Shown here one piece after another: positions 12,001-21,317 of a DNA stretch of 64,000 bases. Position numbers and translations under genes: made by a program. A model generated the notes under the pieces. The model was not told the DNA's origin. It did no database searches and saw only the letters and a program-made list of their open reading frames with translations. The stretch's first letter is position 1. The number at the start of each line of letters is the position of its first letter. Source of the DNA: Lactifluus volemus (lineage: Eukaryota; Basidiomycota; Agaricomycetes; Russulales; Russulaceae); NCBI GenBank assembly GCA_022376515.1, contig WTXI01000188.1:1-64000 (forward strand), in the 5' to 3' direction.

Positions 12001-12678
12001 TTCTCGGACCTCTATGTATGTTCGTACACACCCACGATTGGCGCATTAATAGATGCTCGGTCACACATCACTTCACTATGTGATTACACACCTTCCCTGC
12101 TTTTTGTGGGCTCCGGAACGTCTGTACCACATTTAGAAAAGGAGAGGATGGTGATCTGGGGATCCGGAATCCCTTTAACCCTGCTCATAGATGGACACGC
12201 GACATCTCAAGCCATAATTCACGGCCTTCACAGGCACCTCCTCGCCCATCTTTCATGCTACACTATCTCTGGAACAGGTGATCCGTTCTGCGCCTCGCTC
12301 GGCCTGGATGATAATGGTCTACTGACGTTGCTTGACGTCGTACGCACTCGGATCCCTACCACCGAGCTTGCTGTCCTTTCAGCCAGTCATACTGCAGGGC
12401 CGCACAAAAGGGAGGGTCTTGAGGAAGGGCTGCATCTTACCTCAGCCATGCATTACCATGGGTTCAGCAGCATGGTAGGGACGATGTGGGGTATGGTTGA
12501 CGATGATGGACCAAGCTTCTCTGAGGGATTTTACAAGTCATTGCTTCCACGGGGCGCAGAGGATGCTGTCCGACTTGGCGAAAAATCTGCTGAGGCGCTG
12601 AGGGTTGCGGTACAGAAACTGAGGAATAGAGGTGTGCCTCTGGAGAGATGGGTGAATTGGGTTCATTATGGTGTGTAA
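9070..12678 (+). CDS. F-box protein with C-terminal CHAT pseudoprotease domain (copy 2)
   Basis: Three exons close cleanly: 9070-9083 (14 nt, MSCH plus a split codon), 9144-9211 (68 nt) and 9278-12678, giving 1160 residues. It is a tandem duplicate of the gene at 4510, with the same order: F-box (DSLPDEMLMEIFRCDRL, HVCRRWRYIIFNSP), leucine-rich superhelix, TPR-like helices and CHAT domain. The C-terminal half is much better conserved between the copies than the F-box half. The expected catalytic His site is HLSCYT (Tyr at 12259-12261) and the Cys site is again SASHT (Ser at 12385-12387). Two intact long frames with the same Ser but different residues at the His site suggest a maintained non-catalytic CHAT domain rather than decay. 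Function is inferred only. Confidence 0.88.
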
Positions 12679-13432
12679 CTTATGGTGTGTAACTATTTGG
12701 ATTCTTGTGATGTACAACTTTTGTGTCGTATGAGATGGAGTTGCAGTTTTCTGTACTTGGTCGTGACTCACCAAATCCCAAATCCTCCGTTTGTGATAGT
12801 GGAGTGCTGTAAATACTGCACAGGTGCTGCGTATAGGTAAACGTTACTGACAATACAACACTTAGCTTTGCACTGGCAGGACTCTCGCGACGGGTGTGGT
12901 TTCATCCCAGACTACCCTAGCTTGTGACATGGCGCATGTGGTGGAAAGGCATCTGAAGAAGTTGGTCCAGGGAGACCGCGGCCCGGGAAGTCGCGTGCAA
13001 AGGCCGCGCCCTCACGTGATCCAGTGAATAACGGCACTAACCCGACACTCATATCATGATAGCACACAGCGCCGCACCCAGGATGAGACAGATAGACTGC
13101 GATCGAAGCTGCCAACTACGCTTCTTGGGGAGTTAGAGCATTTGGATTACCGGAAGAGCTACCGACGATACTACAGTAACGAATCCGACAGATCTACTAG
13201 CTTACCAGTAGTAGATGACCAAGTGGCACTTGGTAGTACGAAGTACGTGCAAGACCCAGCTATACTAGGTTACAGCGATTGTTTGGGCTCCCTGGTGATC
13301 GATGCCGCATCATGTAGTACAAAGATTATATGGTGGAGATCCCTTCAAACACATCACAGCCTATCCACGTACTGATACTATATTACAAATCGAATTCATA
13401 CTACCCACACTCACTGAAATGCCCTTCATCTT
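12679..13432. other. Intergenic region
   Basis: The first 200 bases repeat the 3' flank of the first CHAT gene. The remainder shows no recognised coding sequence, RNA gene or repeat. It separates the CHAT pair from the convergent DUF6699 gene. Confidence 0.5.
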
Positions 13433-13922
13433 CTACCCCATCGCAATTCCTGTGGAAGGGCCTGCAACATTTTCTCCATCCATCGCTCCTTCAGACAGTG
13501 GTTTCAGGATGACCACGAGCCTGTCCCTACCACTGAGGTAGTCGATCCTACTTGGGCCCTGACTCAGCTCTCTTTCCGTCTTGCATCTCTTTACAAATGC
13601 TGCGTTCATTCCCTCCCGCCCTGCGCTCTCTAACTTGTTCAATTCGTTCCTGCGGGGTTGCTTCCTTGCATCTTCATGTATCGTCTTCAGCACGTCTCGA
13701 ACGGTGACACCCATACCCGGAGAGTCACCAGAAGCCCGGATCGTTATTTGATGCGGATATCCTTGACGGTTCTCTAGTATTAGCGAACGCATGGCTGGGT
13801 ACGTGGCGGGGGAGTCTATTTCTTCTTCTGGGAGATCGTAATCGTGATCGGGCTCGTTGTCGATGTCGAGCTTGAGGTTGTACCTAGACAGTACGGGATG
13901 CAAGATGAACGATTCTGGTTTT
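13433..13922 (-). CDS. DUF6699-domain protein (possibly the C-terminal part of the next gene)
   Basis: On the minus strand the frame begins around GKPESFILHPVLS near 13922 and ends at 13433. The pattern LHPVLS, then EIDSPATYPAMRSLILENR, then VTVRDVLKTIHEDARK, then RIDYLSGRDRLVVILKP matches DUF6699, a domain of unknown function common in agaricomycetes. I see no ATG at a suitable place. It is either the last exon of the minus-strand gene upstream, joined through a weak donor near 13987, or a separate gene whose first exon I cannot find. A second DUF6699 occurs fused to an F-box protein at 52 kb, so the domain is shared within this locus. Confidence 0.65.
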
Positions 13923-13975
13923 CCCTTGGGTTATGATCGTTACTTTGTGAATGTGTAGAGCACCAAGGAATGTCA

Positions 13976-15429
13976 TCATACCGACAATCCCGCCTGAGCA
14001 TGAAAGATTGCCTTTGCATCTTCGGGAACCGAGAGATCCTCATCGTCTTGTAGGAGTGCACCTGTTGAGCTAGCATTCAGCTCCCCTTCGTACTGTACGC
14101 TGATAGAAGAACATATACCACCGTTCTCGACGAGCACACCCACATTCTTCCTGCGTAGAAACTCCTCTATCGAATCCGCCGTAAGGGTTTCCTGAATGCG
14201 CATGTTACGGGGTGAATTTTGAACATATATCGATTGGATCATACCACTCCTTCGATGAGTTGAAGGTCGTTGTGATGGGCAATGGCTATGGTGTTCTCTG
14301 GACATTTCTTTCAAGTGGGCTAAGTAAACTTGATGTAAGTGACCAAATACAGGCGGACCAACCTGCGCGATATAGCTCAAAACTCCGATGAGCGGGTCAC
14401 GGTGCTGTAGAAGCGAGACATCATGCACCTTCCCCATCCACCTTAGATAGGCTACGCACCCTCGAGACGTTAGGCTCTCGCATAACCTGTATTTCGTCCT
14501 CTGGGCGGTTGTTAGGGTCATCAGAGAGGGGTTCCGCTGCACCCCGGAGGGTCATGTAGAATATAATACGTTTCGCTCGAAAGCCCCTGATAAATACACA
14601 CTGATTCTGTGGTGGATTGCCATTCTACTTAGAGAAGAATCAGCGCATGCAGAGTCAACGTAGGCAAGAAAACGTACCGGGGGTAGGAAGCTGTTATGAC
14701 GATGTACGCCGCCCGGATTGAGGATATCAGGACCCCACTGAAATTCAGCCCCCCCGTTCCCAAGTGCATTGGATCTCAGAGGAATCTTCACTTCCAAGGA
14801 GTCATCGTGGAATACCGCAGCTGCCCATGAGGTAACCAAAGTGCACCCAGAGACGAGAATGATGTCTTCCATGTGCTCTACATCCAGTTGCTTTTCTTGT
14901 GCGATCGCGAACCAACGGTCGATATTATCTCGGATGTAGACTTCAAACGCTTTTGTACGAATAGCGTCTGTGCGCTGACCACCACAAGGCAGGTCCAAAA
15001 TTGCACCCAATCTCTTCTTGCATGCATACTTGACGGCCGTATCGCTTAAGGGACGTGCGACTGATAAGGCAGTGATAGATGCTGAGGGAGCAATATCACT
15101 CACTTTGTGTGGGGGGAAGGTCCCGGTGTGGTCACATAACGCGAACAATAGGTTTCTTTTCCAAATACTGATGTACGAATATTCTGAAATGGATCATCGT
15201 TCACTTTCATATGGTCGTGAAGCTCTAGTTTAACAAGTTTGAGATCGAAAGGAAACTCACACGAAGAAAGCTCGTTGAACATGCGAATAAAGTACCCATC
15301 TCGAATGTAGCCAACGTCGCCGATCGATATGTGCTCATAGAGCTGACCGGGATCTGGCTCCCATAAAGCGTGGCCGAGACAGAGGGAAGAGAGTTGCTGG
15401 TTATAAACATAGTAAGGTGACAGTGGCAT
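13976..15429 (-). CDS. Agaricomycete hypothetical protein, GDVGYIRDG family
   Basis: A multi-exon minus-strand gene starts at the ATG at 15429. Exon 1 encodes HALWEPDPGQLY then ISIGDVGYIRDGYFIRMFN, the hallmark of a widespread uncharacterised agaricomycete family. Later exons give DAIRTKAFEVYIRDNIDRWF, then VEHMEDIILVSGCTLVTSWAA, then FIRGFRAKRIIFYMTLRG (read after an intron around 14690-14600), HRDPLIGVLSYIAQ, ENTIAIAHHNDLQLIEGV and TADSIEEFLRRKNVGVLVE. These blocks follow family order. The exon 1 to exon 2 junction around 15060-15104 is uncertain because phases of the obvious sites disagree. It is divergent from the F-box gene at 15620 with about 190 bp between starts. Fragments of this gene recur beside every array unit, and this is the only near-complete copy. 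No function is known. Confidence 0.7.
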
Positions 15430-15619
15430 AATCGGATATAGTTGAATTCGAAGATTTTGGGAGTGGAAGAGAAGAAGCTAATCCAGGTAGACCAAGCGGA
15501 AGCTAAATGCCGTTAGGCGCGCCAAACTGCTAAATAAGTCCCAATTTATTAGGCCTGGCCCGAAAGCGTACACATAGCGCATGGTCACCCTGCGCCAGAT
15601 ATCATTGTCGACCCCAATC
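15430..15619. promoter_or_regulatory. Shared divergent promoter region
   Basis: A 190-bp gap lies between the minus-strand GDVGYIRDG-family ATG and the plus-strand F-box ATG. Related sequence (words such as TTAGGC and AAAGCGTACACAT) precedes the F-box genes at 31.1, 45.5 and 50.2 kb. The divergent pair and its promoter were therefore amplified together. No specific transcription factor site can be claimed. Confidence 0.5.
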
Positions 15620-17404
15620 ATGACCTCTCACCAGTGCGTCTATCCACCTCACTCGTTGGAAAAACGTAACTTATCAATTCTCGGAATAGTCTTTGTTCGG
15701 AAACAATCCCCGCTCCGTTCGTCCCGCCGGGCCTCTCCCTATCGACATAATTCCTGCAATACTAACCCCCACCTTAACTTGCCATAGCCTGGGCTTTCCA
15801 ATATCTGCAGATGACGTATTCGAAGCTGAAGGAGAGAAGGCCAAATGGGGTGCTGTCCTTCCTCGTGGAAGAGTAAATGAGCGACATCAGGAAGGTATGT
15901 CCCACGTGCCATGTGTGGAATGCTGATTGACCTGGGCGTAGTAAAGAGTATCTCTCAGTATGCGGCAATTGAATGGCTCCCCAATGAGGTTCTCAGGGAA
16001 ATCTTCATCTTCGATCGACTCATTTCCATTTCCCTTTCACAAAGTTACTGGTTCCCAAGGCAGCTGTGGAAATGGCAGAGGCTCGCCCACGTGTGTCGAA
16101 GATGGCGACATATTATCTTCGATTCACCCCGCTCCCTTAACCTACAACTCTTCTGCACCTACGGGACACCTGTGAAGAATAATTTGGACTGTTGGCCAGC
16201 ATTCCCTATTGACATGCATTATCGTTTGGGCAGAAACTACGCAACTTCCGACATCGATTATGAAGACGACATAATGGCAGCGCTCCAGAATTCGGATCGC
16301 ATATGCAAAATACGGCTAAATCTGACAACTCGACTATTGGAAAAATTAACCACACTATCACAGGGGTCATTTCCCATGCTAGAACACCTCGAACTGGGGT
16401 CAGACACTGATAATGTGTTTATCCTTCCAAATGAATCTTTCGTAGGATCTTTCCCGAAACTACACGTGTTCCATGTAGCCAAGATTGCATTTCCAGCTCT
16501 CCAACGGGTTCTACCGTCGGCTAGGGATCTTGTTGAGCTTCATCTTGAAGAACTACCGAGTAGTGGGTATATCACGCCAGCAGCGCTCCTCGCCTTCCTG
16601 CCCGTAATGACTCGCCTCGAAAGACTCTACCTTCATTTCCATTCCCCAATTTCTCGACCCATCTCAAGAGGAGACGGCCCTACACCTCAAGACCGCGCGG
16701 TCCTCCTCGCTCTGGAATCATTTACATTCTACGGTGTTAGCGAAGATTTGGAGTGCCTTTTATCCGGGATCGATGCCCCTGGCATCATGGACATCAATGT
16801 AACGTTCTTCAACCAGGCTACAATTTTTGATACCTCCCAGTTTCTCCAGTTCATTTCTCGGACACAAATGCAAAGGTCGCATGATTCGGCAGAGCTGTAT
16901 TGTTCAGAGAGCAATATGTCCATGACCCTCACTCAAGGAGGAACGCCGCTTCAAATGACGTTGTGGCTCATATGTATGCGGCTAGATTGGCAACTGTCCT
17001 GTATGGTAGAGATCTTCGCCGAGCTTTATCCTATCGTCCGTGATGTGCGAAACTTTCACATCCATGGAACTCCAAGCGGCCCAATGCAAGATGATGCGGA
17101 TCCTTCTCCATTGTTGGAGCTTTTCCGCCATTTCACAAATGTAGAGGAGATCACTTTGCCTCAGCACGTCGCTTCGCACGTCGGGTATAAGTTGGAACGG
17201 GAGGGACCGCTGCCAAATGCGCGTGTGACTGGTGTCGCCCAAACACCATTCATACGAGTCGAGCCGACATCGGCGTATAAACCCATATCGTCCAGTGCCA
17301 GGTGGTCATCCCGGGCAACCCCCAGCGAGTCGTCGATACCATCTCTCCCTGACTTGGCGTTACGTTTGCCAACTCACTCTCCCTCTCCCGGGCCCCAATT
17401 GTAA
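15620..17404 (+). CDS. F-box protein with leucine-rich superhelix (array paralogue)
   Basis: Three exons close in frame: 15620-15633 (14 nt, MTSH plus split codon), 15788-15894 (107 nt) and 15942-17404, for 527 residues. Exon 2 encodes an acidic segment ISADDVFEAEGEKAK that recurs in all array members. The F-box follows (IEWLPNEVLREIFIFDRLI, then HVCRRWRHIIFDSPRSLNLQ). The rest is a degenerate leucine-rich repeat fold (LVELHLEELPSSGYITPAAL, FNQATIFDTSQFLQFIS). The C-terminus is a Ser/Pro-rich tail ending SPSPGPQL, without CHAT or DUF6699. Intron 2 carries a CTGAT branch site close to its acceptor. The likely role, substrate receptor of an SCF ubiquitin ligase, follows from the F-box only. Confidence 0.88.
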
Positions 17405-19266
17405 GGTCTGAGTGACCGTTTCTCTCGGTACCACTCGTTTTCGACTCTCTTCACTCGTGCAGCCCACTTTTCCTTTCAACCCTCTACCCCTTGCTCTACT
17501 ACCTTGCCTTTGTTTGTGGCAAATCTCCACCCTCTGCGTAGCCACACGCCACTATCTTCGTACCCCATTCCCAGTTTCATGCCCCACGACCATGCCTTGG
17601 GCCCGTTCGTTCACTTCGCCCAAAGTTCTAATTGACTTGTGTCTCGAATTCCTTAATAGTTCTAACCCCCCTCGTTTCGTTCTTCCATTATTATGAGAAT
17701 TTTTTCCCTTTGTCTTCTGGTCTCGAACCGCAAGATGATGTAACTCGTCGCTTCAATTTTCTACTCATTCCTTGGCCTCTTCAAGAGAGTGTTGGATGGT
17801 GGGCTCTGCACCTACCCTGACTTTGACCCATTTCGCCCGAATCAAAACTCGTCAAGCAACGCTTCGAATGTATTCGTTTGTACATACCAGGTATCGCCCG
17901 CTGCTGGGACCTCTAGGGTACTTTCCTTTGACTCCTTAGGTTGCTAAAACATTTACCTCTCTTACCCCCTTTTAGATTATTCTTTATGACTGGTGCTATG
18001 AAATGATGCTTTTTCAAATCTACCACCACCCCCATTTCTCCATTTTGGATGCCTATACCAACTATTCTATTTCCTATCTTTACTTTGGTTTCAGATTTGT
18101 TTCCATGAGCAACAGCCTGAGCTCATCACCGTGACCTACTACTTTTGCTGTCTTCAGAAACCTATCTTAGATCTTCTGTACAGTAGATAAAAGGCCGAGC
18201 TCAATGGCCAGTACTAGTAAGAGCATCCAATAAATCACTTGTCAAATTGGATCACCTCTGTCAGTGCCTCCCTTCAACTTAAGTTCTATTTTGACCCTCT
18301 CGTCTCTCTCGATCTTTCTTTTCTCGTAATGTCTCTTCCGCTTCGCTCTAGTATTTCCGAACGCCTCCTCTCCTCTCTATCTCGCAACATTCCCGAGGGC
18401 GTCCTGTACATTCCCGCACACGCCCCCTCTGTTTCTCCCTTCGTCATTCCCTCTACCCCCCTTCGAACTCACTTGCCCCTGGAGTACATTCGGTGTGACA
18501 GTGACAAACTACAGAAGGTGTACGGGTTGCTCTTGTTTTACCTACCACACCTTTCTTTTCAGCTCCCATCTCCATTCCGGTCCTCTCTTTGTACAGTTAC
18601 CCTTTGCGCAAGGGTCGTTCCCTTCCATCTAAACCATCTGATTGCGTGCTCCTCTCAGGCTCTCGCGATACTTCAAGTTGTGTTGGATTCACATAGTCAC
18701 CCTCACGTCTATGCTAACGTCTCAACATCTAAATGTCCTAATATCGCCTTACACAGCCCGAGAGCACGCCGGATCGAGGTCGCGGATGATTATGGCTTCT
18801 CCAGTCCTTTCCTTGATCAGGAGCGGGAAGCCGCCTGGTAATGGGAACGAGTCCGTGTTGTCCAACAAGTCAAGGGTGGGAGCCCTGCATCCCACGAGTA
18901 CTTTTGCTTGCCCCCACGGGGGACGCACTCGTATAGCAAGAGGGGACAGACCAACGTGAGAGGGCCATGCGATGCAACAGCTTGTCCACCTAGAATTGTA
19001 CTAGAACGCACAGTATCGCCTGCCGAAGAGATGACAGGTCCAAGTACGGCAGTCTTTGGATAGAAGGAGGATTACTTGGGGGAATTAAGTATCAGGTGGG
19101 CTGTGGCACAGCCAGGTTGTCATCAGTCATGTCTCTCGGGGTATGACACAGATCCACAGTGGACTCTGCTTTGGATGGGTGTGTATTGAGGATTCTATTT
19201 AGGATCCCTACAGACAGGCGTCGAACTAGGATTTGAACACATCCACCATAACTTGACAAACCCAGA
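17405..19266. repeat. Array-unit downstream module (pyrimidine-rich)
   Basis: This stretch follows the F-box stop and starts with GGTCTGAGTGACCG. It is recognisably repeated after the other F-box genes at 28570, 32950, 42620, 47225 and 62412, always in the same order. It is strongly pyrimidine-rich with short open stretches. In this copy it is longest and contains an extra segment (about 17700-18500) absent from the others. It may contain 3' untranslated sequence of the F-box gene, or decayed coding exons. Confidence 0.6.
18329..18841 (+). CDS. Conserved open frame of unknown function in the unit tail
   Basis: The frame starts at an ATG (MSLPLRSSISERLL) and ends after FSSPFLDQEREAAW, 170 residues. 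A possible donor (AAGGTGTACGG near 18520) and acceptor (TTTTCAG near 18560) suggest an intron inside it. Related segments (ILQVVLDSH, FSSPFLDQE, ESVLSNKSRVGAL) recur at 29.0, 33.5, 43.2 and 47.8 kb, but the N-terminal part is present only here. I recognise no family, and it may be non-coding repeat sequence that happens to be open. Confidence 0.25.
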   Translation: MSLPLRSSISERLLSSLSRNIPEGVLYIPAHAPSVSPFVIPSTPLRTHLPLEYIRCDSDKLQKVYGLLLFYLPHLSFQLPSPFRSSLCTVTLCARVVPFHLNHLIACSSQALAILQVVLDSHSHPHVYANVSTSKCPNIALHSPRARRIEVADDYGFSSPFLDQEREAAW

Positions 19267-21303
19267 TGCAGCAGCTGCCCATAAGGTAACCAAAATGCAT
19301 CCAGAGACAAGATTGATGTCTTCCATGTGCTCTACGTTCAGATACTTCTCGTGCAAATGCGAACCATATGATTTCGAATGTAGATTTTTTTTTAAATAAA
19401 TAAAAATAAATCAGTATTTCTATCATGTACCTATGACAAAGACGCGGTCCCCGGGGTACAGGATTGTCTCAAGCGGCGGAGGGTGTCTAAAGCTAAGCTC
19501 GACGGAGGGATGGCTGTTAGGGGAAAGGCAAGCGAATTAGACAAGAATGAACTATCTACGGGGTAAAGCTGTATGTAGGAGGGCTAACAGGGGATTAACC
19601 CGGGTTCCAGGTCTGTCTCGGAGCCATGCAAGCACGCGTCGTTTTGAGGAAAAGGGTCATTGCCGCACTGCCCTGGATGCCTAGAACGACGGGGAGGGAG
19701 GAGTCGCGGTCGATGGGTGTAAGATTTCTTGGCGGGCGTCGGAGAAGAGTGTGCAGTGCGAGACGGCGTGGTCTACGGTCTGGAGAGGCGCTCCGCATGG
19801 ACAGGAGACGGGCTGGTCGGGGTGGAAGTGTGCTGCGTACGAGCCGATGAAGGCATGGCCGGTGATGAGCCTAACGAGCACGGAGAAGACTGCGCGGTCG
19901 CAGCCTTTCGCACCTTGAATCACGGGGGGAGGGTTCCCAGTGGGGGGAGCGGGGAGGGCGATGTATATTTGGGAAAGGCGGTCACCGTTCCCGCCAGGGG
20001 CACCCCACTCCTCAACGAGGCTCAATGAGGCCGCTTTTGGCGACTTGTCGTTGGTAGCTGATAGTGTGAGGCTCTCGGTGGTTCGGTGGGAGGGGGCGCC
20101 AGGCGATCGTGTCAGTGAGATGGCAGCCGCGTGTGAAGCCGACCAGAGACTTGTGTGGTGGGGCCCATGCTACGGCAATACTGAGGTGCCTGTGGAGTGA
20201 GAGGTGATTCTCAGATGTCCGTTTGAAGGAGAGGGAGAAGGGTTGGCCTGGGTGTGGCCGAGGCTTAAGGATGGCCTCCATTGTCGAGGCGTTCGATGTG
20301 AGGAAAAGGACGTGAGTTGCGGGGAGGCCCAAGAGGATGATTTGAGTGAGAGAGATGCCCGTATCAAGGGCCACGAGGTCAGCGTCGAAGAGGGAGACAG
20401 TCTTTCCCAAAGCACATTCGGTGTGTCGAGCTTCTTTGCCTTCGGTGTAGGCCACCGCGGCTGCGATGCTGATTGGCGTGTCGTCGTCCCTGTGAGGGCA
20501 CCACGGCAGAAGATTACTAGTTGTGTGGGTGAGTTGGAGAAGGCTTCGATTTTGAGAGCGGCGGAGTACGTTTTCCACTGTTCACCATGTCGGACTTTGG
20601 TGTCTCGGTTGAGTCGGTCGCCCAAGTTGCTGAGGATCCAGGGGAGCGGGGTGGGTGCGCAGTCGAGGGCCGTGTGTGGGAACGAGCTGGGCCATGGCCG
20701 TGAGTCGGGAGCAGGTTGGGCAGTTGCGAGGGGGTAAGGATGGGAGAGAAAGGTCCGCCGGGAGATTGGAGGGCCACCCTTCGCCTAAGCATTTTAGAAG
20801 CTGGCTCTTTCTGGGGAGTCTAAGGGCAGAATTTTGGATCAGCAATTTAATGCGGAGGTCAACAGGAAGGATGGCCATTAGTTGGTGTAATGGCTCCCGT
20901 GGGGCAGTCCTGAACCCCCCCGAGACGATATGGATAGCTTAATTTTGGGCAGTGATGGGTGCTGAGGGAGAAACATTACTCACTCTGTGTAAGGGAAGGT
21001 CCTGGTGTGGTCACATAGCGCGAACAATAGGTTTCTTTGCCAAACATTGATGTACGAATATTCTGAAATGTATCATCGTTCACTTTCATATGGTCCTAAA
21101 GCTCTAGTTTAACAAGTTTGAGATCGAAAGGAAACTCACACGAATGAAGCACGTTGAACATGCGTATAAGTACCTCTCCATCTCGAATATAACCAACGTC
21201 GCCGATTGATATGTGGTCATAGAGCTGACCGGGGTCTGGCTCACAGCATAATCGGATGCAGTTGAACTCGAAGGTTTTGGCAGTGGAAGGGAATTGCTCA
21301 GGA
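19267..21303 (-). pseudogene. GDVGYIRDG-family remnant interrupted by a LINE
   Basis: Two pieces of the minus-strand family seen intact at 13976-15429 flank a LINE fragment. On the left, 19267-19385 encodes the TSWAAA and VEHMEDINLV region. On the right, about 20945-21303 covers the MKVNDDPFQNI and GDVGYIRDG region of exon 1. The segment between them in the intact copy (about 100-130 bp) is missing. The piece has lost the rest of the gene and cannot encode the family product. Confidence 0.75.
19386..20944 (-). mobile_element. 5'-truncated LINE-type retrotransposon copy (RNase H end)
   Basis: The minus strand reads into a T/A-rich tail at 19386-19415, the element's 3' poly-A seen from the other strand. 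Minus-strand frames give an RNase H-like stretch (AAAVAYTEGKEARHTE, FDADLVALDTGISL, PATHVLFLTSNAS), then GHAFIGSYAAHFHP and a cysteine/histidine motif, CPCGAPLQTVDHAVSHC, as found at the end of fungal RT/RNase H polyproteins. The reverse transcriptase catalytic region is absent and the frame is broken several times. The same fragment with the same left junction recurs at 29.2, 34.2, 43.9, 48.5 and 62.8 kb. Confidence 0.8.
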
Positions 21304-21317
21304 GAAGCTAACCGACG
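21304..21317. repeat. 14-bp target-site duplication, left copy (second LINE)
   Basis: GAAGCTAACCGACG lies directly before a T-run. The same 14 bases are at 22641-22654, directly after the LINE fragment. The sequence normally reads straight on in related F-box upstream regions (AGCTAACCGAGGTAGACGAAGCGG near 36130). Confidence 0.8.
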
